DNA of 64,000 bases from Massilia agrisoli (lineage in GTDB: Bacteria; Pseudomonadota; Gammaproteobacteria; Burkholderiales; Burkholderiaceae_D): contig NZ_JAJHPV010000004.1 in assembly GCF_020831365.1 (NCBI RefSeq), positions 186,001-250,000 of the forward strand, written 5' to 3'. The notes beneath the pieces are model-generated. The model searched no databases. It was not told the DNA's origin and saw only the letters and a program-made list of their open reading frames with translations. The position numbers and the translations under genes were made by a program. Positions 49,715-57,794 of the stretch are shown here, one piece after another (position 1 is the first letter of the stretch; each line of letters starts with the position of its first letter).

Positions 49715-50875
49715 ATGCGCGCACTCACTTACCACGGCAGCCATGACGTCCGTGTGGATACGGTCCCTGATCCTATCCTGCAAGATCCCGACGACGCGAT
49801 CCTGAAGATCACCGCCACGGCGATTTGCGGCTCGGACTTGCACATGTATCGCGGAAAGATTCCTGCTATGAAAAGCGGCGATGTCCTCGGTCACGAATTC
49901 ATGGGCGAGGTTGTGGATGTGGGGCCGAATGTCACCAATCTGCAGAAGGGCGACCGGGTTGTGGTGCCGTTCGTGATTGCGTGCGGCACTTGTTTCTTCT
50001 GCGACATGCAGGCTTACTCCGCATGCGAGACCACCAATCCGGACCGTGGCTCGATCATGAACAAGAAAAGCCTGCGCTCCGGCGCGGCCCTGTTCGGGTT
50101 CAGCCACCTGTATGGCGGCATCCCCGGCGGGCAAGCCGAGTATGTGCGCGTGCCGAAGGCCAACGTCGGCCCGATCAAGGTCCCGAGCACGCTGGCCGAC
50201 GAACAGGTGCTGTTCCTGAGCGATATCCTGCCGACCGGCTACCAGGCGGTGGTCAATACGGGCGTGGGCAAGGGCGGCAGCCTGGCGATTTTCGGCGCTG
50301 GCCCGGTAGGCCAGATGGCCGCTGCGAGCGCGCGCATGCTGGGCATTGAAAAAATCTTCATGGTCGACCACCACAATTTCAGGCTTGAGTTTGCGCGCGA
50401 GACGTATGGTGTCATCCCGATTAACTTTGACGATGTCGATGCGGCCGAATACATCATCGAGCACACCAATTCACGCGGCGTGGACGGCGTGGTCGATGCG
50501 GTAGGCTTCGAGGCCAAGGGCAGCACGATCGAGACTGTGCTGACCAACATGAAGGTGGAAGGCAGCAGCGGCAAGGCGCTGCGGCAGTGTATCGCCGCCT
50601 GCCGCCGCGGCGGCACGATCAGCGTACCGGGCGTGTATGCGGGCTTTATCCACGGCTTCCTGTTCGGTGACATTTTCGAAAAGGGACTGACTGTGAAGGC
50701 GGGGCAGACCCACGTGCAGAAGTTCATGCCGGAACTGCTGGCCGCGATTGAAGAGGGCAGGCTGCATCCGAATGCGATCATCTCGCACCGCCTCAAGCTG
50801 GAACAGGCGGCGGAGGGCTACAAGATGTTCGACAAGAAGGAAGACGATTGCAGGAAGGTTGTGCTGACGCCCTGA
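49715..50875 (+). CDS. Zinc-dependent alcohol dehydrogenase (formaldehyde dehydrogenase-like MDR)
   Basis: A 386-residue medium-chain dehydrogenase. Catalytic zinc ligands are in [12 protein letters not shown] (Cys about 38) and GHEFMGEV (His about 60). The structural zinc loop is [15 protein letters not shown], and the nucleotide-binding motif is [13 protein letters not shown]. The long insertion with [21 protein letters not shown] matches the glutathione-independent formaldehyde dehydrogenase-like group. AAGGAG precedes the ATG. Its substrate in this locus is unclear; malonic semialdehyde or another aldehyde from base breakdown is possible. Confidence 0.88.
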   Translation: MRALTYHGSHDVRVDTVPDPILQDPDDAILKITATAICGSDLHMYRGKIPAMKSGDVLGHEFMGEVVDVGPNVTNLQKGDRVVVPFVIACGTCFFCDMQAYSACETTNPDRGSIMNKKSLRSGAALFGFSHLYGGIPGGQAEYVRVPKANVGPIKVPSTLADEQVLFLSDILPTGYQAVVNTGVGKGGSLAIFGAGPVGQMAAASARMLGIEKIFMVDHHNFRLEFARETYGVIPINFDDVDAAEYIIEHTNSRGVDGVVDAVGFEAKGSTIETVLTNMKVEGSSGKALRQCIAACRRGGTISVPGVYAGFIHGFLFGDIFEKGLTVKAGQTHVQKFMPELLAAIEEGRLHPNAIISHRLKLEQAAEGYKMFDKKEDDCRKVVLTP

Positions 50876-50885
50876 TGGCCAGCAT

Positions 50886-50914
50886 GGCGGATGCGCGCTG
50901 CGCGCTTATCCGCC
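50886..50914. repeat. REP palindrome, family B (short copy)
   Basis: GGCGGATGCGCGC, a short centre and GCGCGCTTATCCGCC form one compact hairpin between the converging alcohol dehydrogenase and MFS genes. It is followed by GTTTTGA and may serve as a terminator. Confidence 0.75.
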
Positions 50915-50927
50915 GTTTTGATCTCAC

Positions 50928-52205
50928 TTACGCATCTTCGGGAATAGGCCGAACCACCAAAAACAGGTACGACATCGCGCCCACGAAGGCGATGCCTGCG
51001 CCCGTCAACAAGGCTGGTACGAACGACCATGTCTGCGCGATGTAGCCGGTGAGGATAGGCGCCAGCGCGCCGCCAAGGAAGCCGCCGAAGTTCTGGATTG
51101 CGCCGAGCGACGCGATACGGCTCGGCGGCGCGGCCACCGTGGCGAGCGACCAGGCACATGCCGACGAGGCGTTGGCCAAAAAGATGACGATCGAGATGCA
51201 CGCCACGGCCACGACATTGCTGTCGACCAGCGCAGCCGGAATCGTGAACACCACCATGCCAAGCGTGGCCACCACCACCGCATTGCGGCGGCCGGACAGC
51301 GGCGAGGAAGCGCGGCGTGCGACCCGGTCGGAAGCCCAGCCTGCTACGAGCGCGCCAGCGAAGCCGCAGAAGAAGGGGATCGAGGCCGCGATGCCGGCGT
51401 ACGCAATGTCCATCTGGCGCTCGGTGCGCAGGTAACCCGGCAGCCAGGTCAGGTAGACCCAGTTGAGGTAGACCGAGCCGAAAAAGCCCAGCATCATGCC
51501 CCATGTGACGCGGTGTTTGAACAGCGCGCACCAGGCCGCAAAGTCCACCTTTGTCGCGGCCTTTGCCGGCTCATCTTCCTCCAGGTATGCGCGCTCTTGC
51601 GCACTCATCGTCCCGCGGTCCGGATCGCGGTACAGGGCGACCCAGACGACCGCCGCCACCAGGCCCATGGCGCCGGTGACGAAGAAGGCCCAGTGCCAAC
51701 TGGTCGCGATAATCAACGGTGACAGGACCAGGGGCGCGAGCGCGACACCCAGCGGCGACGCCGAATTGTAGATGCCGGTCGGCGTACCGCGCGAGCGTAG
51801 CGGGAACCAGTTGCTGACGACCCGTGCCGCAGCCGGGAACTGCGGGGCCTCGCCGATACCGAGCGCGATGCGCGCGACGACGAACCAGCCAAAGGTCGCA
51901 ACGAGTCCGCCTGCGGCCTGCGCCAGCGACCACACCACCAGGCCGATACCGAGCAGCCAACGTGGCCCCACCTTGTCGACCAGCGCGCCTACCGGGAGCT
52001 GGCACAAGGCGTAGCTCCACGAGAATGCAGACAGCAGCAGGCCCATTTGACCGAGCGAGAGCCCGAGGTCGGCGCGGATATACTCGTTGGCCACTGCCAG
52101 GGTGGCCCGGTCAAGGTAGTTAATAACGCCGCAGACCACGAGCAGGATAAGCGCCAGGTTCTGGCTGCGGCGGATGCGCGGAGGTGTGGCGTGATTGTTG
52201 ATCAT
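50928..52205 (-). CDS. MFS transporter, anion:cation symporter (ACS) type
   Basis: A 425-residue, 12-helix permease. The first loop has NYLDRATLAVA and the inter-helix motif GALVDKVGPRWLLGIG. The signature GIGEAPQFPAAARVVSNWFP is typical of the ACS family, which includes glucarate, hexuronate and ureide carriers. A large cytoplasmic loop lies in the middle (about 195-225). It lies 77 bases after the UraD-AllC gene on the same strand, so allantoate, ureidoglycolate or another purine breakdown product is a plausible substrate. That is inference. Confidence 0.88.
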   Translation of the reverse strand: MINNHATPPRIRRSQNLALILLVVCGVINYLDRATLAVANEYIRADLGLSLGQMGLLLSAFSWSYALCQLPVGALVDKVGPRWLLGIGLVVWSLAQAAGGLVATFGWFVVARIALGIGEAPQFPAAARVVSNWFPLRSRGTPTGIYNSASPLGVALAPLVLSPLIIATSWHWAFFVTGAMGLVAAVVWVALYRDPDRGTMSAQERAYLEEDEPAKAATKVDFAAWCALFKHRVTWGMMLGFFGSVYLNWVYLTWLPGYLRTERQMDIAYAGIAASIPFFCGFAGALVAGWASDRVARRASSPLSGRRNAVVVATLGMVVFTIPAALVDSNVVAVACISIVIFLANASSACAWSLATVAAPPSRIASLGAIQNFGGFLGGALAPILTGYIAQTWSFVPALLTGAGIAFVGAMSYLFLVVRPIPEDA

Positions 52206-52282
52206 TTCAGAACGCAGGCTGCGCCGTGGGGAAAATGACGGCGAGTATAGATGACGCCGCGCTCGCGGAAAAGCAAATTGCG

Positions 52283-54034
52283 TCAGCCGGCCTGAAAGGC
52301 GCGGAAGAAGTCGAGCAGTACCTGTCCCGCAACCTCTGCATCATCGGCGGTCATGGTCTCCAGCCGGTTGTGGCTGATCCCCCCGTTGCCACAGCGTGTG
52401 AACAGCATCGCCACATCGGTGATCTTCGCCATCGCCATCGCATCGTGACCGGCGCCGGATGGCAGGTCATAGCGCGGCAGCCCCGCGCGCCGGACCGCCG
52501 CCCCCAGCTGGTCCATCATCCACGGCGCGCAGGGCGCCGCCGATGCCGACACCACCTGCCTGATCGCTGCCTCAACCTGGCGGCGCGCGCAAATCGCGTC
52601 GATCCCTTCAAGAATGTCCCTTACCGCCGCCAGCCGCGTCTCGTCGCTCGCCGCGCGGATATCAAGCGACAGGTTGCAGTGCCCCGGAATGACGTTCACC
52701 GAGCCATTAGGAACCTCCAGCTGGCCCACGGTCCCGACCAGCGAATCGCCCTGCTGGCAGCGTGCCTCCACCATCAGCACGATCTCGGCCGCGCAGGCAG
52801 CGGCGTCCTTTCGCATGTTCATCGGCGTGGTGCCGGCGTGGCTTGCCAGCCCGGTCAGCCCAACCAGATAGCGGGAACTGCCTGCAATCGCAGTGACCAC
52901 GCCAACCGGGAGGCCTTTCTCCAGCAGGACCGGGCCTTGTTCGATATGGACTTCGACAAACCCGAGCAGGCTGGCAGGATCGCGCGCAATCGCAGGGATG
53001 GCAGTGACATCGTGGCCGCCATCGGCAAGCGCCTGGCGCATGGTGACGCCATCAGCATCCACCTGGTCCAGCTGCGCCATGTCGAAATGCCCGGTAATCG
53101 CATTACTGCCCAGGAAGGTACTCTTGAACCGCACACCTTCCTCCTCCGCGAACCCGACGACCTCAAGGTGGAAGGGCAGGCGCTCGCCGCGCGCATGAAG
53201 ATGGCGCACGATCGCAATCGGCAGCAGTATGCCGAGGCGCCCGTCGTACTTGCCGCCGTCGCGCACCGTGTCGTAATGCGATCCGGTCATCAGCGTCTTT
53301 GCCGCAGGATCGGCAGCCTCGTAGCGTCCGACCACGTTGCCGACCGCGTCGACGTGCGCGGTCATGCCGGCTTCGCGCATCCAGTCGGCGATCTGCGCGG
53401 CGGTACGGCGGTGGGTCGGCGTCATGTACGAGCAGGTGAGGCCGTCTTCAAGCTCGCTCCAGGTGCCGAGGGTTTCGGACCAGCCCATTACGGTTGCGCC
53501 GAAGGCGTGTTCGACCCTCAGCAACTCGTTGAGGCGGATCTCGGCGATGCGGTGGATCTGGCGCAGGCTTTCGGCCATTTCGTCGGCGCGCTGGTTCTTC
53601 AGGCGGCGGGCGAATGTTTCGATTACCTGCTGGCGGGTCATCCCATTGCCGGTCGGGCCCTTGACGGCGAGGATGAACGGGAAGCCGAACCTGGCGTTGT
53701 AGTCCGCGTTCAGCTTGTGCAGCGTCGCATATTCTTCGGCGCTGCACAGGTTGAGGCCAGACTTGGCCTGTTCGCCGGTCGATTCGGCGGTCAGCTGGCC
53801 CGCGATTGCAGCCTTGCCGGCCAGTTCGGGATGGGCGCGGATCAGGCCAAGCTGTTCGTCCATGCTGGCGACTGATACCACGCCTTGCAGCGCCAGCTTC
53901 AACGCCGAGGGCGTGGCAAACGGACGCTGCGCGGCAGCCCGCTCGGGAATCCACGGCGAGTGTTCATAGATGCCGCGCAGGGTATCGACGAAGGTCTGCG
54001 TGTCGCAGCTGTTCAGTTCTGAAAGTGTGCTCAT
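52283..54034 (-). CDS. Fused OHCU decarboxylase (UraD) and allantoate amidohydrolase (AllC)
   Basis: A 583-residue two-domain protein. Residues 1-170 form UraD (OHCU decarboxylase), with GIYEHSPWIPERA, the catalytic His in IRAHPELAGKAA, ESTGEQAKSGL, and NARFGFPFILAVKG. Residues 175-583 form an M20 allantoate amidohydrolase: [60 protein letters not shown] and SGAGHDAMAM. UraD acts after urate oxidation and AllC two steps later, so the fusion joins non-adjacent steps around allantoinase, which is not in this window. The ATG at 54034 gives the normal UraD start. A lone frame runs through the joint with no frameshift. Confidence 0.93.
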   Translation of the reverse strand: MSTLSELNSCDTQTFVDTLRGIYEHSPWIPERAAAQRPFATPSALKLALQGVVSVASMDEQLGLIRAHPELAGKAAIAGQLTAESTGEQAKSGLNLCSAEEYATLHKLNADYNARFGFPFILAVKGPTGNGMTRQQVIETFARRLKNQRADEMAESLRQIHRIAEIRLNELLRVEHAFGATVMGWSETLGTWSELEDGLTCSYMTPTHRRTAAQIADWMREAGMTAHVDAVGNVVGRYEAADPAAKTLMTGSHYDTVRDGGKYDGRLGILLPIAIVRHLHARGERLPFHLEVVGFAEEEGVRFKSTFLGSNAITGHFDMAQLDQVDADGVTMRQALADGGHDVTAIPAIARDPASLLGFVEVHIEQGPVLLEKGLPVGVVTAIAGSSRYLVGLTGLASHAGTTPMNMRKDAAACAAEIVLMVEARCQQGDSLVGTVGQLEVPNGSVNVIPGHCNLSLDIRAASDETRLAAVRDILEGIDAICARRQVEAAIRQVVSASAAPCAPWMMDQLGAAVRRAGLPRYDLPSGAGHDAMAMAKITDVAMLFTRCGNGGISHNRLETMTADDAEVAGQVLLDFFRAFQAG

Positions 54035-54125
54035 GGTCTCGGTGTCCGGGCGGGGCTGGCAGTGATGATAAGGCCGGGCAGGCGCCTGCACATACGGCCG
54101 GGATGATGAGGCATATAGTACGCGC

Positions 54126-55064
54126 TTACTTTTGAATCAGCGCCTTTGCCGCAGCGCTCAGCTGGTCGCGCAGCCATTTGTGCTCAGGCGCCTGGTGCAC
54201 GCGCTCGTGCCACAGCTGGTAGAAGCGCATCGGCGGGAACTTGACCGGCACCGTGAAGGTCTTGAGCGGCAGCGTACGTTCATAGAAGCGGATGAACTGG
54301 CGCCCGGTGGTCAGCACCAGGTCGGTCTGCGTCAGCATGTACGGGATCAGGCCGAAGTAGGCCGATTCAACCGCGACGTTGCGGCGCATGCCCTCGCGCT
54401 CGAGAAAGGCGTCGATGACGCCGCGGTGGCCCGGCATCATCTGCGAAGGGGCGACGTGCGGCAGGCCGAGGTAGTCTTCGACCGTCATCGCATCGCTCGC
54501 GGTGCGCCGCGCGTAGGGAGCGTCGGCGCGCATGGTGCAGATGATCGGGTCCTCGAACAGCTTCGACATGTGCAGGTGCGGCGGCGGCTCGTCCCAGTTG
54601 GCGATGACAAGGTCCATGTCGCCGTCCGACAGCATGCGGACGTAGTCGACACCCGGGCCGAGGCTGTGGATCACCACACGGCTGTTGGGCGAGCCGCGCC
54701 GTAGCGCCGCCACCACGTTGGGCAGGAACTGGCTGTCCAGGTAGTCCGGCGCGGCGATGTTGAAAGTGCGCGCCTCCTGTTCGGGTATAAAGGGAGACTT
54801 CTTGACGAACAGGCTCTCGGTCTCGTCGAGGATGCGCTTGGCCGGCTTAAGCAGGCTCTCGCCGTGCTGGGTCGGGACCATGCCGCGCGCGCCGCGCACC
54901 AGCAGCGGGTCGCCGGTCAGTTCGCGCAGCTTGCGCAGCGAGGCCGAGATAGACGGCTGGGGCTGGTTGAGCTTGAGCGCGACCCGGGAAACATTCTTTT
55001 CGACCAGCAGCAAGTAGAGGATGCGGATCAGGTGCAAATCAAGGTGCTGGGGGAGGCCTGCCAT
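54126..55064 (-). CDS. LysR-type regulator of the urate gene cluster
   Basis: A 312-residue LysR protein of the NodD/PnbR-like branch: LDLHLIRILYLLLVEKNVSRVALKLNQPQPSISASLRKLRELTGDPLLVRG forms its winged helix, and a co-inducer domain follows. It is divergent from puuD, sharing 124 bases with a perfect inverted repeat, and lies upstream of uraD-allC on the same strand. Control of purine catabolism is therefore likely, with urate or a product as effector; the effector is not shown by sequence. Confidence 0.9.
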   Translation of the reverse strand: MAGLPQHLDLHLIRILYLLLVEKNVSRVALKLNQPQPSISASLRKLRELTGDPLLVRGARGMVPTQHGESLLKPAKRILDETESLFVKKSPFIPEQEARTFNIAAPDYLDSQFLPNVVAALRRGSPNSRVVIHSLGPGVDYVRMLSDGDMDLVIANWDEPPPHLHMSKLFEDPIICTMRADAPYARRTASDAMTVEDYLGLPHVAPSQMMPGHRGVIDAFLEREGMRRNVAVESAYFGLIPYMLTQTDLVLTTGRQFIRFYERTLPLKTFTVPVKFPPMRFYQLWHERVHQAPEHKWLRDQLSAAAKALIQK

Positions 55065-55071
55065 GGGAAAA

Positions 55072-55102
55072 CGTATATCAAATTGGTTATGTCGAATATA
55101 CG
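55072..55102. promoter_or_regulatory. Inverted repeat in the lysR/puuD divergent promoter
   Basis: CGTATAT and ATATACG form perfect 7-bp arms separated by 17 bases, 8 bases upstream of the LysR start codon and 87 before puuD. Size and position fit a LysR-type autoregulatory site. Confidence 0.5.
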
Positions 55103-55188
55103 CGATATTTCATGTGCCGGGAAAGGAAAGCGTTTATCTTCTGTAAATTCGCCGTACTATTGTCGTTGTTCCCGCAACAAGGAAACCC

Positions 55189-56406
55189 ATGGAAGTTTTT
55201 GGACACCTGCTCCCCTACGGCCTCGACTGGCTCAACCTGCTGGTCCGGTGGCTGCACGTTATCACCGGCATCGCATGGATCGGCGCCTCCTTTTATTTCG
55301 TCTGGCTGGATAACACGATCCGCCCGCCGGCGCCGGGCTCCGAGCTCGCCAACAAGGGCGTGTCGGGCGAGCTGTGGGCGGTCCACGGCGGCGGCTTCTA
55401 CAACCCGCAAAAATACCTGGTCGCGCCAGCCGAACTGCCGAAGGAACTCCACTGGTTCAAGTGGGAGGCGTATTCGACCTGGCTGTCCGGCTTCGCGCTG
55501 CTGACGATTGTTTACTACTTCAATGCGCAGGCAATGATGGTCGATACCGCGGTCGCCAACCTGACCAGCTGGCAGGCGATCGGCATCGGCCTTGGCAGCA
55601 TTGTGCTGGGCTGGACCGTGTACGACCTGCTGTGCCGCTCGAAGCTTGGCCAGCATGACCTGGCGTTCGGCGTCGTGATCTTCGCGCTGCTGGTCGCGAG
55701 CGCGTATGTGCTGACCCATTACCTGAGCGGCCGCGCGGCTTACATCCACGTCGGCGCGATGATAGGCACGATGATGGTCGGGAACGTGCTGATGCTGATT
55801 ATTCCGGGCCAGCGCAAGATGGTGAATGCGATGATGGCGGGGCAGAAGCCCGACCCGGTCCACGGCCTGAAAGCCAAGCAGCGCAGCGTGCATAACAACT
55901 ACTTCACGCTGCCGGTATTGTTCATCATGATCAGCAACCACTACGCGATGACCTACCGCCATGAGCATGCCTGGGCGGTGCTTGGCGTGATCATGGCTGC
56001 GGGCGTGTTGATCCGCCACTTCTTCAACCTGCGCCACAAGGGACGCGTGGAGTGGAAATATCCGGCGGCCGGCGTGGCTTTGCTGGCCGCGCTGGCCATC
56101 GCTATCGCACCGAAAGCACCGGCCGCGCGTGACGCCGCTGCCGATCCGGCAGCGCAGTTTGCGGCTGTCCAGCAGATCATGACGCAGCGTTGCGTGTCGT
56201 GCCACTCGGCCGCGCCGACACAGCCCGGCTTTGCATCCGCGCCAGCCGGGGTCATGTTGCACGATGCCGCGCTGATCCGGCAGAACGCGGCCAAGATCTA
56301 TGAACAGTCGGTGACGCTGAAAGCTATGCCGATCGGGAACCTCACCAACATGACGGACGCCGAACGCGCGCAGGTAGCGGCGTGGTTCGAAGCGGGCGCC
56401 AAATAG
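55189..56406 (+). CDS. puuD: Urate hydroxylase PuuD, membrane urate oxidase with cytochrome c domain
   Basis: A 405-residue integral membrane protein. The N-terminal part (1-310) has about eight hydrophobic helices with HVITGIAWIGASFYFVWLDN, the VHGGGFYN motif and YFTLPVLFIMISNHYAMTY, typical of the PuuD/COG3748 urate oxidase. The C-terminal cytochrome c domain holds CVSCH (Cys335, His339) and a late Met (ALKAMPIGNLTNMT) as probable axial ligand. It oxidises urate to 5-hydroxyisourate and passes electrons to the respiratory chain, without the H2O2 of soluble uricase. AAGGAAA precedes the ATG. Confidence 0.95.
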   Translation: MEVFGHLLPYGLDWLNLLVRWLHVITGIAWIGASFYFVWLDNTIRPPAPGSELANKGVSGELWAVHGGGFYNPQKYLVAPAELPKELHWFKWEAYSTWLSGFALLTIVYYFNAQAMMVDTAVANLTSWQAIGIGLGSIVLGWTVYDLLCRSKLGQHDLAFGVVIFALLVASAYVLTHYLSGRAAYIHVGAMIGTMMVGNVLMLIIPGQRKMVNAMMAGQKPDPVHGLKAKQRSVHNNYFTLPVLFIMISNHYAMTYRHEHAWAVLGVIMAAGVLIRHFFNLRHKGRVEWKYPAAGVALLAALAIAIAPKAPAARDAAADPAAQFAAVQQIMTQRCVSCHSAAPTQPGFASAPAGVMLHDAALIRQNAAKIYEQSVTLKAMPIGNLTNMTDAERAQVAAWFEAGAK

Positions 56407-56414
56407 GAATCGAT

Positions 56415-57644
56415 ATGACGACACAAGAACAACTGACAGCATGGATCGACGAACACTTCGACGAAGAAGTGGCTTTCCTCCAGCAGGTGATTCGCGTTCC
56501 CACCGACACCCCGCCCGGCAACAACGCACCGCACGCGGACGCGGTGGCTGACATGGTGCAGGCGTTCGGATGGAACGCCGAGAAGCACGTGGTGCCTGCG
56601 CAGCTGGTGCGCGATTACGGCATGGAGAGCATCACCAACCTGATTGTACGCCGGCCGTACGATGAAGGGGGGCCGACCATCGCGCTCAACGCGCACGGCG
56701 ACGTGGTGCCCCCGGGCGAAGGCTGGACCAAGCCGCCATATGGCGGCGTGGTGGAAGACGGCTACATCTACGGCCGCGCGGCGGCGGTGTCGAAGTGCGA
56801 TTTCGCGACTTACATTTTCGCCGTGCGCGCGCTGGAAGCGCTGGGCGTCCCGCTGAAAGGCGGGGTGGAACTTCACTTCACGTATGACGAGGAGTTCGGC
56901 GGTTTGCTGGGGCCGGGCTGGCTGCTGGAGCAGAAGCTGACCAGGCCTGATTTCGTGATCGCGGCGGGGTTCAGCTATAACATCGTCACCGCGCATAACG
57001 CCTGCCTTCAGCTGGAGATTACCGTGCATGGCAAATCGGGCCACGGCGCGATGCCGGAAACCGGGCATGATGCGCTGCAGGCCGCGACGAAGATCCTGAA
57101 TGCGATTTACGGGCAGCTGCCGGAGCTGAAGAAGATCAAATCGAAGGTGCCGGGTATCGATTCGCCAACCATGCTGGTGGGGCGCATCGATGGCGGCACC
57201 AACACCAACGTCGTGCCGGGCAAGGTGGTGATGAAGATGGACCGCCGCATGATCCCGGACGAAGATCCGGCCGCGGTTGAGGCGCAGGTGGTGGCCTTGA
57301 TCGAGGATGCGGTGAAGGGCGAGCCGGGGATCCGCGTCGAGATTCGGCGCCTGCTGCTGTCGAATGCCCTGCGGCCCCTGCCGGAGGGCGAAAAGCTGGT
57401 GGCGGCGCTGCAGAAGCACGGCAGGGAAGTGATCGGCGAAGAGATCACGGCGCAGGGCACGCCGCTGTATGCGGACGCTCGCCTGTATGGCGAACATGGG
57501 ATTCCGGCGGTGCTTTACGGCGCGGGGCCGCGTACGGTGCCGGAGTCGAATGCGAAGAAGGCTGATGAAAAGCTGGCGCTGGAGGACTTGCGCAAGGCGA
57601 CGAAGGTGGTTGCGTTGACTCTGCTGGATTTCCTCGCGAAGTAG
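56415..57644 (+). CDS. M20 family metallopeptidase (ArgE/DapE/CPG2-like)
   Basis: A 409-residue zinc hydrolase. Metal-site motifs are LNAHGDVVPPGEGWTKPPYGG, YGRAAAVSKCDFATYIFA and HFTYDEEFGGLLGPGWLL; the dimerisation domain shows VHGKSGHGAMPETGHDAL. The late ALYGAGPRTVPESNAKKADEKL region carries the last ligand area. In the usual GRG motif the Ala and Cys residues (RAAAVSKCD) replace the common Gly and Asp neighbourhood. It starts 8 bases after puuD, so it belongs to that transcript, and a ureide or carbamoyl substrate is conceivable. Confidence 0.88.
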   Translation: MTTQEQLTAWIDEHFDEEVAFLQQVIRVPTDTPPGNNAPHADAVADMVQAFGWNAEKHVVPAQLVRDYGMESITNLIVRRPYDEGGPTIALNAHGDVVPPGEGWTKPPYGGVVEDGYIYGRAAAVSKCDFATYIFAVRALEALGVPLKGGVELHFTYDEEFGGLLGPGWLLEQKLTRPDFVIAAGFSYNIVTAHNACLQLEITVHGKSGHGAMPETGHDALQAATKILNAIYGQLPELKKIKSKVPGIDSPTMLVGRIDGGTNTNVVPGKVVMKMDRRMIPDEDPAAVEAQVVALIEDAVKGEPGIRVEIRRLLLSNALRPLPEGEKLVAALQKHGREVIGEEITAQGTPLYADARLYGEHGIPAVLYGAGPRTVPESNAKKADEKLALEDLRKATKVVALTLLDFLAK

Positions 57645-57662
57645 ATTCTCCTGGCGGCGCCG

Positions 57663-57752
57663 TTCGGCGGATGACGCGCTTGCGCGCTCTTCCGCCCTAC
57701 GCGTAGATGGCCACGGGAGGGTAGGGCGGATAAGCGTAGCGCATCCGCCGAA
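57663..57752. repeat. REP palindrome pair, family B (after the M20 gene)
   Basis: A unit GGCGGATGACGCGCTTGCGC with TTCCGCCCTAC is followed by GTAGGGCGGATAAGCGTAGC with GCATCCGCC. The second unit matches the right arm of the copy at 31052 almost base for base. Confidence 0.85.
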
Positions 57753-57760
57753 CACCCCTC

Positions 57761-57790
57761 AATAAAAAAGGAGCCCTGCAAGGGCTCCTT
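57761..57790 (-). terminator. Rho-independent terminator of the S9 peptidase gene
   Basis: A perfect 10-bp stem (AAGGAGCCCT / AGGGCTCCTT) with a GCA loop is followed on the minus strand by TTTTTATT, 4 bases beyond the stop codon region. It can also slow plus-strand readthrough. Confidence 0.88.
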
Positions 57791-57794
57791 CGTC

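Noticed and set aside
57660-57790. Possible CRISPR-like or small RNA gene
   Set aside because: The repeats are REP units followed by an ordinary terminator; there is no regular repeat-spacer pattern.
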